Shown here: one piece after another, positions 18,517 through 27,586 of the stretch
Numbering within the stretch: the first letter of the stretch is position 1
Layout: every line of letters starts with the position of its first letter
Assembly (NCBI GenBank): GCA_963696075.1
Contig: CAVOJD010000029.1
Span: forward strand, 310,001 to 374,000
Origin: CAJQQK01 sp963696075
GTDB taxonomy: Bacteria; Pseudomonadota; Alphaproteobacteria; Rhizobiales; Hyphomicrobiaceae
Direction of reading: 5' to 3'
DNA: 64,000 nt
The notes under the pieces: generated by a model
Database searches by the model: none
Seen by the model: the letters and a program-made list of their open reading frames with translations, nothing else
Told to the model about the DNA's origin: nothing
Program-made: the position numbers and the translations under genes

Positions 18517-19653
18517 TCAAGCAGCTAGCGCCTGCCGTTCGGCATCATAAAACGAGAGGACCTGGTCGGCCATTGCCGCGACGGTAAAGTGCGCCTGCAC
18601 GCGCGCCTTGAGGTCCAGCGCCTGCGCGGCCGCCCCATCGCGGTCTGTCAGCAACGCCGTGATCTGATCGGCAAGCTGTCCGGCATCATCCGCGGCGACC
18701 AATTGAGTGGTCGTCCCGGCCACGATTTCCGGGATGCCGCCGACATTGGTCGCAATCACCGGGCATCCGGCCGCAGCGGCCTCCAACACGACATAGGGCA
18801 GGCTTTCCGCGCGCGACGGCACCACCAGTATCTCGCCCAGCGTAAACGCTTCGCGGGCCGGCAGCGCACCGGTAAAGCGCACATGTGGCCCAACCCCCAA
18901 ATCGTCGGCAAGCGCCCTGAGCGCATCGCCATCGCTGCCTTCGCCAACAATCGTCAGGCGGGCCGGCAGCGTTTCACGGACTTTCGCCAACGCCGTCAGC
19001 AAAACATCCACGCCCTTGAGCGCCCGAAGCTCGCCAATGAACAACAGTTCGCTCGCCTCGCTTGCAAGTTGGCGCGGCTCGAACTCGTCCGCCGTGACAC
19101 CATTGAACACCACGCGCTGCGCAATCGGATTGCCGCCGATTCGCTCCGCGTAGCGCCGTTGCGCAAACGCGCTCTCGAAGATCAGGCCGTCCGTCATGGC
19201 CATCAGCTGCCGCTCGAGGGAGAGGAACAGGCGGCCCTGAAACGAGCCTGGTGAGAAATGCAGGCTGCCACCGTGCGGCGTGTAGAACGTCGCGACGTCC
19301 ACCCCCCGGCTCTTGAGGGTTCTAACCGCCAGTCGTGCATAAGCCCCACCTTTGGCGCCGTGCCCGTGGGCGATGTTGATCTGCAACTCATCGATCAGGT
19401 CGCGGGCGCGCTGATAGGCTGAAATGTCACTGAGCCCGATGCTGCGCGCCATCGGCGTTTGATGCAGGCCAAGCGCAAGGTGCTGGCTGAGGCTTTCCAG
19501 GCGGTTGCCGGTGAGCGTATCCCGGGCCGTTTCATCGCACAAAACGCCCACCATGTGCCCCCGGCGCGCTTGTTCGATCGCGAGGTCGCGCACATGACGG
19601 AAGAGCCCGCCGACCGGCGCCCGGAGGCAATGAAGGATACGCTTGGGTGTCAT
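18517..19653 (-). CDS. GT4-family glycosyltransferase
   Basis: Cytoplasmic/peripheral-membrane retaining glycosyltransferase of 378 aa (GT-B fold) for polysaccharide assembly. The N-terminal domain begins RILHCLRAPVGGLFRHVRDL, with the Gly-Gly loop that binds acceptor and donor. The C-terminal donor domain has LLFIGELRALKGVDVLLTAL and the conserved E-x7-E region in VVPSRAESLPYVVLEAAAAG, followed by GCPVIATNVGGIPEIV. ATG 19653 is preceded by GGGAG at 6 nt. It is on the same strand as the Wza-like exporter, 95 nt downstream of it, probably one operon. The sugar is not predictable. Confidence 0.92.
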   Translation of the reverse strand: MTPKRILHCLRAPVGGLFRHVRDLAIEQARRGHMVGVLCDETARDTLTGNRLESLSQHLALGLHQTPMARSIGLSDISAYQRARDLIDELQINIAHGHGAKGGAYARLAVRTLKSRGVDVATFYTPHGGSLHFSPGSFQGRLFLSLERQLMAMTDGLIFESAFAQRRYAERIGGNPIAQRVVFNGVTADEFEPRQLASEASELLFIGELRALKGVDVLLTALAKVRETLPARLTIVGEGSDGDALRALADDLGVGPHVRFTGALPAREAFTLGEILVVPSRAESLPYVVLEAAAAGCPVIATNVGGIPEIVAGTTTQLVAADDAGQLADQITALLTDRDGAAAQALDLKARVQAHFTVAAMADQVLSFYDAERQALAA

Positions 19654-19748
19654 TTCGGTCTCCCGCAAGACCATGTGCCGACGAGAAGGCCACCGGCGCA
19701 CAACGCTTCATGTTCGACCGTTATGACCGATACAATCTAACCGAAACG

Positions 19749-20435
19749 CTAAAAGAAGCGCTCTTCGATCGTGATCGTGTCATCCGGCCGGACAAGAAAG
19801 GTCGGATCGCCCGCAATCATTTGCGCCCCATCGGCGTCTTTGCGGCTCACCCGGGCCCGCCGCTCGTTCGCCCGCGGTGTATAGCCGCCCGCAATCGCGA
19901 CGGCTTTTTCGATCGTCAACCCGTGGACATAGGCGTACCTGCCCGGCTGGCGCACTTCGCCAAGAATGAAGAACGGGCGGTTTTCGTGAATGTCCACCGT
20001 GACATGCGGATCGCGCACATAGCGCGCGCCAAGTCGTGCGCGGATCCGTGCCGCAAGCGCGTAGGTTGTCAGGCCCCGTGCGCCAACCACGCCGATCAGC
20101 GGCATCATGATCGTGCCGCGCGCGTCGACTTTGTAGAGACGGCTGAGGTTTTCCTGCCCATAAACGAAGATGCGCAGTTCATCACCGGTATCGAGCTTGT
20201 AGCCCATGTCCGCCGGCGTCTCGAAACTCACCTCGACCACCTTCGGCCGCGACCAGCGCCGCTCCGGCTCGCCCGCAACCGGTTGCCAGCCCTCGTCCTT
20301 GGACGACACCACATCGTGGCGCTCACCGGCGACGACCTGTGTGTTCCACGCTTCGCCAGGTTCGGCATCGAAATGCGAACATCCGGCAAGTATTAGAGCC
20401 GAAGCGAGCAGAACGCCTCGCACGATTGGCTGCAT
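19749..20435 (-). CDS. Outer-membrane polysaccharide export lipoprotein (Wza/GumB-like)
   Basis: Exporter of 228 aa that forms the outer-membrane exit for exopolysaccharide. The signal peptide ends in the lipobox LILAGC (Cys near residue 20). The polysaccharide export domain begins YKLDTGDELRIFVYGQENLS, with GTIMMPLIGVVGARGLT, and an SLBB-type domain follows from FFILGEVRQPGRYAYVHGLT. It is shorter than E. coli Wza (379 aa) and close to GumB/ExoF-type proteins. It is divergent from the GumC-like gene with a 164-nt gap, so exporter and inner-membrane co-polymerase probably share a regulatory region. Confidence 0.93.
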   Translation of the reverse strand: MQPIVRGVLLASALILAGCSHFDAEPGEAWNTQVVAGERHDVVSSKDEGWQPVAGEPERRWSRPKVVEVSFETPADMGYKLDTGDELRIFVYGQENLSRLYKVDARGTIMMPLIGVVGARGLTTYALAARIRARLGARYVRDPHVTVDIHENRPFFILGEVRQPGRYAYVHGLTIEKAVAIAGGYTPRANERRARVSRKDADGAQMIAGDPTFLVRPDDTITIEERFF

Positions 20436-20599
20436 CACGCTTTTCCTCGCAGCAAAGAACCTTTCGTAGAGTTCTAGCCGGGCCGGGTTAACAAACCCTG
20501 ATGCGGCGTTTCAGGCTGGGGCAATTAAGGGATTGGTTACACCGATACCTCTAAATAGACGCGTGAATGAATCCACTTTTCAAAACGCGGCAGGTCGTA

Positions 20600-22756
20600 A
20601 TGGCGGGTACTCCCGGAGCTCACGATATTGACGTTTCGTCGCTCTGGAGCGGCGTGCGCAAGGCGCTGCCGGGCCTGATGATCTGTACCATCGCCTCTGG
20701 CGCCCTCACGTTCGCCGGCCTCGCGTTCGTCGCCCCCCGCTACCAGGCCGAGACCCAGCTGACGATCACCGCCAAGCGCTCCAACGCCATCAGCGATGCC
20801 AAGAACGACGCAAGCGCTGCCGCCAGCATCACCCCGCGCCTCGACCGTGAGGCGATCAATACCCATGTCCGCGCCCTCGTCGCACCCGATCTCCTGATCA
20901 AGGTCGCCAAGGAACTCGATCTCGCAGAACGCCGCGAATTCAATGCCGCCCTCGGCCCCGTCGATACCATCGACCGCTTGATGCGCCTCGTCGGGATCGG
21001 CCATCCCAATATGCGCCAGTCGACGGAGGAGCGTGTCCTCGAGGCCCTGAAGGCGCAGATGTCGGTTGCTGCGGCCCGCGAAAGCCGTTTCCTGTCGATC
21101 CGTGCCTATTCGACCGATCCCGCCGTCGCGGCCGAAATCACCAATGCACTTGCCGAAGCCTACCGCCTGTCGTTGCGCGAGATCCCGGTGCGCGAGACGA
21201 ATGAAGCGGTCGAGGCCCTGATGCCGAAGATCGCGCAGCTTCGCGATGAGGTCCTCGCGGCGGAGGAAGCCGCCAATCGTTTCCGCGCCGAAACCAACCA
21301 GCTGACCGGCGGCAGTTCCACCTCAGCGACACTCGAACAGCAACGCCTCGCCGCTCTCACCAGCGATCTGGCGCGGGCCGAGGCGGAGGAGGCTGATTCC
21401 GAGGCCAAATTGCGCGCGGCCCAGGATCAAGGCGGCCGCGGCGCCCAGTCGCTTGGTGAAGTGCAGCAATCGAAGGTCATTCAGGATCTCATCGCCGAGC
21501 GGGTCCGCGTCGAGCGCCAGGTCAACGAGGCGCTCGCGGTCCTGCTGCCAGCCCACCCCCGCATGCGCCAACTCAACGCGGATCTGGCTGGAATTCGCCG
21601 TTCGATTTCCGCCGAAATTGACAACATCGTCAGTGGCATCCGCAAGCAGCTTCGGGTCAATCAGCTGCGCACAGAAAGCCTGCGCGCCCAGATCGATGTC
21701 TTGAAACGGACCGCAGTCGCCAATTCCTCGAACGAGGCGCGGCTGAACGCCTACGAGGCCTCCGCCCGCGCCAAGCGCAATGAATTGGACCGCCTCCAAA
21801 AGCAACTTGAGGACAACCGCACGGTCGTCGAGACGGCGCGCGTTCCCGTCGAGGCAACTGTCGTCTCCCGTGGCCGCCCTTCAGGCGAGCCCGCCTACCC
21901 AAAGAAGGGCGCCTCCACACTCCTCGTCATGGCAGCCACCATGATGCTCGGCCTGGCTCTGATCATCGTCAAGGAACTGATGATGCCGGACTCGGTGCCC
22001 CACAACCGTCGCTCATCAGACAAGCGCAACGCCGCGCGTGGCCGGATCGTTGATGAGGCCGGAGAGACTGTGCCGCAAGCCAAGCTGGCTGCTCGCGGGA
22101 CGGGCTCTCAAAAGCCCGGCAAGACGCGATCAGCTCCCGCGCCTGCCACGGCCGCATCGGCGACCACAATGCGCACGCATGCCAACCATTATCATGGCGC
22201 GAAGCCTGCCGAAGGTGGCCATCGCCTGCTGATGGCTGGCGCCGACAATACGATCGACCCGAGCGACGAAGCGATCGAGCTCGCGAATGAATTGAGCGAG
22301 CTTTCCGACCGCATCGTCATCGTCGATTGGACGCTCGACGGCGAGCCCCTCCTCGGCGATATCGACATCGGCCTCGCGCGCACCATGGCCGAACTGCTGT
22401 CCGATCGTGCCGAATTCGAGGATATCGTCGTCGCGTTGCCCGATTCAAACGTGCACTATATCCGCACCAGCCAAGGCCGGCATTCGACCAAGGCCTTCGA
22501 TGAGGTCGGCCTTAATCTGGTCTTTGATGCCCTCGACGAGACGTACGATCACGTCCTTGTCGTCGGGCGCCACGATGATGCCCGCCAACTTTTCGAGATC
22601 ATCCAGGGCCGTTTCGACGCCGGCCTGGTCGTTCATGATGGAGCGCACACGGATCGCTCAGGCTCCGATGCCTTCCTCGGCTTTGCCGTCGACGGCCTGG
22701 ATGTCGTGCACCACTATCGCGTATCGGCAGATTCATCCTATCCAGCCCACGTCTGA
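20600..22756 (+). CDS. Polysaccharide co-polymerase (Wzc/GumC-like) with degenerate kinase domain
   Basis: Inner-membrane chain-length/export protein of about 718 aa. The Wzz domain is bounded by a first helix (LMICTIASGALTFAGLAFVA) and a second (LLVMAATMMLGLALIIVKEL, about residues 440-460). Between them lies a long coiled-coil region with many Glu/Ala/Arg heptads. The cytoplasmic C-terminus (about 530-718) has the outline of a BY-kinase: HRLLMAGADNTIDPSDEAIE where the P-loop should be, then RIVIVDWTLDGEPLLGDIDI like a Walker A'/B region. There is no GxGKS/T and no terminal Tyr cluster, so it is probably a pseudokinase. AGG lies 5 nt before ATG 20600; ATG 20567 is an in-frame alternative. 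Confidence 0.88.
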   Translation: MAGTPGAHDIDVSSLWSGVRKALPGLMICTIASGALTFAGLAFVAPRYQAETQLTITAKRSNAISDAKNDASAAASITPRLDREAINTHVRALVAPDLLIKVAKELDLAERREFNAALGPVDTIDRLMRLVGIGHPNMRQSTEERVLEALKAQMSVAAARESRFLSIRAYSTDPAVAAEITNALAEAYRLSLREIPVRETNEAVEALMPKIAQLRDEVLAAEEAANRFRAETNQLTGGSSTSATLEQQRLAALTSDLARAEAEEADSEAKLRAAQDQGGRGAQSLGEVQQSKVIQDLIAERVRVERQVNEALAVLLPAHPRMRQLNADLAGIRRSISAEIDNIVSGIRKQLRVNQLRTESLRAQIDVLKRTAVANSSNEARLNAYEASARAKRNELDRLQKQLEDNRTVVETARVPVEATVVSRGRPSGEPAYPKKGASTLLVMAATMMLGLALIIVKELMMPDSVPHNRRSSDKRNAARGRIVDEAGETVPQAKLAARGTGSQKPGKTRSAPAPATAASATTMRTHANHYHGAKPAEGGHRLLMAGADNTIDPSDEAIELANELSELSDRIVIVDWTLDGEPLLGDIDIGLARTMAELLSDRAEFEDIVVALPDSNVHYIRTSQGRHSTKAFDEVGLNLVFDALDETYDHVLVVGRHDDARQLFEIIQGRFDAGLVVHDGAHTDRSGSDAFLGFAVDGLDVVHHYRVSADSSYPAHV

Positions 22757-23010
22757 GCCATCTGCCGAGCCAATCCGAGCGACAAATCTTTTCAGCGGCA
22801 CTCTCAAGCGGCGAGCTTTCGAGGGGCCTGCCCGCCCGCTGGCGGGGCTGGACCCAAGATTGTTCCAGCCTCGTATGATTGGTTAGATTTTCTTCACTAT
22901 GATTGTCTGATCGCACGTCATTTGCGGCACGATCCCTGCTTGTCAACGCCCTGTTACCGCCCAAGGGGCGATAACGAAACAGCCGCCAGGAGATCCGAAC
23001 CGGGAGAGGC

Positions 23011-24084
23011 GTGGCCGCCATGAAGGAACTGACGACCAAGCTACTCAAGGCGACCTTGCACGCCATTTATCACACACGCCTGGACGAGTTCCTCGCCCCC
23101 GTCACCCGCGGTGCCGGCGTCGTATTCATGCTCCACAACGTTCGCCCCGAGGCGCCGCCGGCTTTCTCGCCGAACCGGATACTGTCGATCACGCCCGACT
23201 TCCTGGAACTCGTCGTGGATCAGGTCACCGCGCGCGGTTTCGACATCGTCACCATGGACGAGGCGCACGCGCGCATGATCTCGTCCCGGTCCCACGATCG
23301 TCCCTATGCCGTTTTCACCTTCGATGACGGCTATCGCGACAACATCGATCATGCCCTGCCCGTCATGCGCCGCTACAGTGCGCCGATGACGATATATGTC
23401 AGCCCCGATTTCTGTGACCACAACGGCCGCGCCTGGTGGCTGACACTCGAACAGGCAATGCGTGATCTGGATACGATCAGCGTGCCCTTCGAGACGGGTG
23501 AGCGCCAGTTCGGCTTGGCCACCACGGCAGAAAAATACAAGGCGTTCCATGCGATCTATCCTTGGCTGCGCGCCCAACCAGACCGCGACATTCATCACCA
23601 CGTCGAGCGTTGGGCAGCGGAGGCCGGCATTGATCCCCTCGCCGCCTGCCGCGACCTCGTCATGACATGGGACGAGCTTCGCGATTTACGTAAAGAACCG
23701 TTGGTCTCGATCGGCGCTCACACGATGTCCCACACGGCACTCGCCAAATGCACCGAAGAGGAAGCGCGCTGGCAGATCGCGGCGAGCGTCGAGCATATCG
23801 AGTATGAGTTGGGCCGGGACTGTCGCCACTTCGCCTACCCCTATGGCGACGCAATGAGTGCCGGCGCCCGGGAATTCTCGTTGGCCCGAGAGGCCGGTCT
23901 CAAAACCGCCGTCACCACCCGCAAGGGGCAGATCCCGGCGCGCGTCGAGGATGACCTGTGGAGCCTGCCGCGCTTTTCCTTGAACGGCGACTTTCAGGAC
24001 GAACGGCTGTTCCGCGTGCTGCTCAACGGGGCGCCGTTCAAGATGCTCTCCCTGGCGCGGCACGCACTCAGCCGCGCGGCCTGA
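23011..24084 (+). CDS. Polysaccharide deacetylase (NodB/CE4 family)
   Basis: Probable carbohydrate N-/O-deacetylase of 357 aa, most likely modifying the exopolysaccharide made by this cluster. The catalytic Asp-Asp lies in AVFTFDDGYRDNIDHALPVM (about residue 112), and the metal His pair in SIGAHTMSHTALAKC (about residues 235-243). FAYPYGDAMSAG matches motif 3. No signal peptide is obvious; the N-terminus KELTTKLLKATLHAIYHTRL could be amphipathic. GTG 23011 follows GGGAGAGGC closely; ATG 23020 is an equally possible start. It lies 254 nt after the GumC-like gene in the same direction. Confidence 0.9.
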   Translation: MAAMKELTTKLLKATLHAIYHTRLDEFLAPVTRGAGVVFMLHNVRPEAPPAFSPNRILSITPDFLELVVDQVTARGFDIVTMDEAHARMISSRSHDRPYAVFTFDDGYRDNIDHALPVMRRYSAPMTIYVSPDFCDHNGRAWWLTLEQAMRDLDTISVPFETGERQFGLATTAEKYKAFHAIYPWLRAQPDRDIHHHVERWAAEAGIDPLAACRDLVMTWDELRDLRKEPLVSIGAHTMSHTALAKCTEEEARWQIAASVEHIEYELGRDCRHFAYPYGDAMSAGAREFSLAREAGLKTAVTTRKGQIPARVEDDLWSLPRFSLNGDFQDERLFRVLLNGAPFKMLSLARHALSRAA

Positions 24085-24125
24085 CGCAGGCGCAGGCCCA
24101 ACCGGCACGTCCTGCCATTTGACGG

Positions 24126-24338
24126 CTAATCGGCCGGATCCGGCTTTTGCATCCACCAAACGATCGCGCCTGCTGGAATGACCCAGGCCAGGCCCGCGAC
24201 CACGTAGTAGATGACTTCCACCAGCGGACTGGCGTTCACCTGCAGCGCGATAGCGACCATCATCGCCAGAAACGCGTAGACAGTGATCAATATGAAGAGC
24301 GCAATCGTTCCAAAGAACTTGCGCGAACGCATCGTCAT
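24126..24338 (-). CDS. DUF2842 small inner-membrane protein
   Basis: Protein of 70 aa with two transmembrane helices (FFGTIALFILITVYAFLAMM and VIYYVVAGLAWVIPAGAIVW) and a short polar tail (MQKPDPAD). This matches the alphaproteobacterial DUF2842 family, whose members have this length and the IYYVVAGLxWVxPA pattern and often lie near COX15. Function unknown. Start at ATG 24338 (MTMRSRKFF) or 24332; longer versions add an Arg-rich lead. It is divergent from COX15. Confidence 0.85.
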   Translation of the reverse strand: MTMRSRKFFGTIALFILITVYAFLAMMVAIALQVNASPLVEVIYYVVAGLAWVIPAGAIVWWMQKPDPAD

Positions 24339-24467
24339 GCTGCGCCATATCCTTCCAGGCTGGGCCGGCCCGCGCCGAAGCAACGCATTGAACTTAACCC
24401 CGGGCCGAATAAGTTTCAGCCTTCATACGATGAAACCGGCCAGCGGGACCACGTCCAAAGGGGAATT

Positions 24468-25547
24468 ATGGTGGCAACAGCGACATCGATGGGCGTCGGC
24501 GTTGTGAGCCGCGAAACAGGAGAGGGCGACGTCCGGATTGCAGCGTGGCTGTTTTTCGTCGCCTTCCTGGTCGTGTGCATGGTGGCCGTCGGCGGGGCGA
24601 CCCGGCTGACCGATTCAGGTCTGTCGATCACCGAGTGGAAGCCGCTCCTGGGGGCCATTCCGCCCCTGAACGCGGCCGATTGGCAGACAGCGTTCGACAA
24701 GTATCGCCAGATCCCCGAATACCAGCAGATCAACAAGGGGATGTCGCTGGCAGAGTTCCAGTTCATTTACTGGTGGGAATGGGGCCACCGCTTCCTTGGC
24801 CGCGCCATCGGCCTTGTCTATGCCCTGCCGCTGGCCCTGTTCTGGATCTCGGGCCGTATCCCCCCGAACCGCCGCCTGGCAATGCTGGGCGTGCTTTTTC
24901 TGGGTGGGCTCCAGGGATTCGTTGGCTGGTACATGGTGCAATCCGGCCTCGTCGAGCGCGTCGACGTTTCCCAGTACCGTCTCGCCCTGCACCTGACCTT
25001 GGCGTTTCTCATCCTGGCGGCGTTGGTCTGGCTGGCGATCTCCTTCCTGCCGCGCGACCCCCTCGCCCGCGCCCAGGAGATTGGCGTAACCGCTCGTCTC
25101 CTTGCCTGGCTGCTTGCGGCGTCGGTGCTGGCTCAGGTCGTCCTCGGCGCCTTCGTGGCGGGCACCAAGGCAGGCCTCACCTACAACACCTGGCCCCTCA
25201 TGGATGGTGATTTCATTCCCACCGGGCTTTGGCGCCTCGAGCCCTGGTACGTGAACCTCTCCGAGAACCTGACCACGATCCAGTTCAACCACCGCATGAT
25301 GGCCTACGCCGTCCTCGCCCTCGCCGTTGGTCATGTCGTGGCCGTCTTCTCATCAACCGACCGCGCCCCTGCGCGCTGGACCGCAGCCCTCCTGCTTGTC
25401 GGACTCTTCGCTCAGGCGGGCCTTGGGATCTGGACGCTTCTTGCCGTTGACGGTGCGATACCGATCGGCCTCGGCATTGCGCACCAGACGTTTGCCGCGA
25501 TCATCTTCGCGGTGGCCATCGCCCACCTGACGACAGTGCGCGCTTAG
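24468..25547 (+). CDS. ctaA: Heme A synthase (COX15/CtaA)
   Basis: Inner-membrane enzyme of 359 aa that oxidises the C8 methyl of heme O to the formyl group of heme A for cytochrome oxidase. Eight hydrophobic helices are visible. Heme-ligand His residues lie in the conserved motifs YWWEWGHRFLGRAIGL, LALHLTLAFLIL, IQFNHRMMAYAVL and GIAHQTFAAIIF. The signature GGATRLTDSGLSITEWKPL near the N-terminus and GTKAGLTYNTWPLMDG are characteristic of the alphaproteobacterial/mitochondrial type. ATG 24468 has AAGGGGA 3-8 nt upstream. Confidence 0.96.
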   Translation: MVATATSMGVGVVSRETGEGDVRIAAWLFFVAFLVVCMVAVGGATRLTDSGLSITEWKPLLGAIPPLNAADWQTAFDKYRQIPEYQQINKGMSLAEFQFIYWWEWGHRFLGRAIGLVYALPLALFWISGRIPPNRRLAMLGVLFLGGLQGFVGWYMVQSGLVERVDVSQYRLALHLTLAFLILAALVWLAISFLPRDPLARAQEIGVTARLLAWLLAASVLAQVVLGAFVAGTKAGLTYNTWPLMDGDFIPTGLWRLEPWYVNLSENLTTIQFNHRMMAYAVLALAVGHVVAVFSSTDRAPARWTAALLLVGLFAQAGLGIWTLLAVDGAIPIGLGIAHQTFAAIIFAVAIAHLTTVRA

Positions 25548-25602
25548 CCGGCGGACATCCCGCAGGCCGCCGCGCGGCTCGGCATACAAGACCGCCGCGC
25601 GG

Positions 25603-26529
25603 CTAGAGCCCGAGCATCAACCGGATATTCTGAACCGCAGCCCCCGACGCCCCCTTGCCGAGATTGTCGAGCCGGGCAACCAGAACCGCCTGGCGATGGG
25701 CATCGCTGCCGAAAACCCGCAACTCCAGCTTGTCCGTATCGGCAAGGTCATGCGCTGAAATCCGCCCCGATGCCATCGCCGGGTCATCTCCCGCCCGGAG
25801 CACCGAGATCGGCCCGCCCGCCTCGTAGTAGGCAGCGAGCGTATCCTCGAGCATCTGGCGCGACGGCTTGCCATTGAGCGTATCCAGATGGACGGGCACG
25901 CAAACCAGCATCCCCTTCGGGAAATTCCCGACGGAGGGGACGAAAATCGGCCGGCGGCTCAGTTTCGAATAGGTCTGAAGTTCCGGCAGGTGCTTATGGT
26001 TGAGGCCCAGCCCATACATCTCGAATGGCGCCGCCGACCCGGTCTCGTAAGCCTCGATCATCGCCTTGCCCCCGCCCGTGTAGCCGGAGACGGCATTGAC
26101 GGTGACGGGATAGTCGGCCGGCATGATCCCCGCATCGACCAGCGGCCGGATCAGCGCGATGCCGCCGGTTGGATAGCAGCCCGGGTTGGCGACACGGCGC
26201 GCGTTCCGAATGATGTCGGCCTGCTCCCGCGCCAGTTCCGGCAGCCCATAGGCCCACCCCTCGGCCACCCGGTGCGCCGTCGAGGCATCGACGATCTTCG
26301 GCCCGCCGCCGGGCAGGCTGTCGGCCAGCGCCACGGTGTCTCGCGCCGCATCGTCCGGCAGGCACAGCACGACCAGGTCGACGTCGCCCATCAGCTCGGC
26401 TTTGGCGCCCGCATCCTTGCGCTTTCCCGGATCGATGCTGACGAGGTCGATCCCGTTGACATCGCTAAGGCGTTCGCGAATGCCAAGCCCGGTCGTACCA
26501 GCTTCGCCGTCGATGAATACCTTTGCCAT
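25603..26529 (-). CDS. argC: N-acetyl-gamma-glutamyl-phosphate reductase (type 2 ArgC)
   Basis: Third step of arginine synthesis: NADPH reduction of N-acetyl-glutamyl-5-phosphate to the semialdehyde. The 308-aa length is typical of the short type-2 ArgC. The nucleotide-binding start KVFIDGEAGTTGLGIRERL is followed by the catalytic Cys in RRVANPGCYPTGGIAL (about residue 115), the motif VNAVSGYTGGGKAMIEAYE and the catalytic His in LGLNHKHLPELQTY. ATG 26529 gives the family N-terminus; the frame continues open upstream through the opposite-strand HAD gene but has no homology there. It is divergent from the HAD gene with a 102-nt gap. Confidence 0.95.
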   Translation of the reverse strand: MAKVFIDGEAGTTGLGIRERLSDVNGIDLVSIDPGKRKDAGAKAELMGDVDLVVLCLPDDAARDTVALADSLPGGGPKIVDASTAHRVAEGWAYGLPELAREQADIIRNARRVANPGCYPTGGIALIRPLVDAGIMPADYPVTVNAVSGYTGGGKAMIEAYETGSAAPFEMYGLGLNHKHLPELQTYSKLSRRPIFVPSVGNFPKGMLVCVPVHLDTLNGKPSRQMLEDTLAAYYEAGGPISVLRAGDDPAMASGRISAHDLADTDKLELRVFGSDAHRQAVLVARLDNLGKGASGAAVQNIRLMLGL

Positions 26530-26631
26530 CTCTGCCACCATTCGCCTGCGTCCCATTCCCGGGTGCCCTTGCGCGACCGGGACGGACCGTGATCTTCTCC
26601 GAGCGCCGCTCATAGCAACTGGAAGGGTGAT

Positions 26632-27315
26632 TTGTCCAAGCTTCATGTCATTTTCGACCTCGACGACACGCTCTATCCCGAGCGCGAGCACGCACACTCC
26701 GGCTTTCGCGCCGCCGGCCGCCATGCCCGCGAGGCCTGGGGTGTCGAAGGCCTTGCCGACCGCATGATCGCGCTCCTGGATGAGGGCCACCTCGGCGGCC
26801 TCTTCAAGATTTCGATCGAGGAGCATCTCGAAAACGCCACGGAGGACCACGTCAAGGCGCTGATCGACGTCTACCGCGACCACGACCCGGAGATCGGCCT
26901 GTTCGACGACGCCCGCTGGGCGCTCGGCCACTACGGCGCCAAGGGCCCGCTTGGCCTCATCACCGATGGCACCGCGTCCGTCCAGGCCAAGAAGGTCGCA
27001 GCATTGGGCATCGCCCCGCACTTTGCCGAAATCGTGCTCACCGGCGCATTGGGCGAGACCCCCCGCGAATTCCACAAGCCCCACCCGCGCGCCTACGAGA
27101 TCATCGAGCAGAAGATCGGCGCCCCCGGCGACCGCTACGTCTACATCGGCGACAACCCGGCCAAGGATTTCATCACGCCGAACCAGCGCGGTTGGCTTTC
27201 CGTCCAGGTCGTCCGTGACAACACAATCCACGACCCCCACGCGATCGCCGACGGCGGCGAACCGCAACACCGCATCACCTCCCTGCACGAACTTGCCGAC
27301 GTGTTGCCCGAATGA
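26632..27315 (+). CDS. HAD-superfamily hydrolase (pyrimidine 5'-nucleotidase/phosphatase-like)
   Basis: Phosphatase of 227 aa. The nucleophile Asp and general acid are in motif I, HVIFDLDDTLYPEREH (DxDxT, residues about 9-13). Motif II is LGLITDGTASVQAKKVAAL, motif III the Lys in REFHKPHPRAYE, and motif IV GDRYVYIGDNPAKDFITP. The TTG start at 26632 has GGAAGG 5 nt upstream and yields a compact HAD N-terminus. The substrate is unknown; relatives are found in nucleotide and surface-glycan metabolism. The gene is followed by tandem repeat array A. Confidence 0.88.
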   Translation: MSKLHVIFDLDDTLYPEREHAHSGFRAAGRHAREAWGVEGLADRMIALLDEGHLGGLFKISIEEHLENATEDHVKALIDVYRDHDPEIGLFDDARWALGHYGAKGPLGLITDGTASVQAKKVAALGIAPHFAEIVLTGALGETPREFHKPHPRAYEIIEQKIGAPGDRYVYIGDNPAKDFITPNQRGWLSVQVVRDNTIHDPHAIADGGEPQHRITSLHELADVLPE

Positions 27316-27382
27316 GATTGCGGCCACGCCCGTAGAACGCTTTGATGCCGCGAACGCTCTGAGCTTTTCTTATCAGGCACCC

Positions 27383-27573
27383 GTCCGGGAGCACCGCGAC
27401 CCGCCGCTAAGCGGCGCCCCCGCGGAGCGCCGACCCCGGGTTCAACCCGGGGGAGGACCAAGCGTGAGCGAAACAAACTGTCCGGGAGCCCCGCGACCCG
27501 CCGCCGAGCGGCGCCCCCGCGGAGCGCCGACCCCGGGTTCAACCCGGGGGAGGACCAAGCGTGAGCGAAACAA
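27383..27573 (+). repeat. Structured tandem repeat array A (2 units of 94 nt)
   Basis: Two units (27383-27476 and 27480-27573) repeat with a 97-nt period and differ at about three positions. Each begins GTCCGGGAGC, then GCGACCCG, hairpin 1 (CGCCGC / GCGGCG with a 3-nt loop), GCCCCCGCGG, hairpin 2 (CCCCGGGT tca ACCCGGGG) and a tail ending GTGAGCGAAACAA. The array lies between the HAD stop and the ribosome-binding site of the next gene, and shares its frame with arrays B and C. Confidence 0.85.
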
Positions 27574-27586
27574 GTGGAGACTATCA

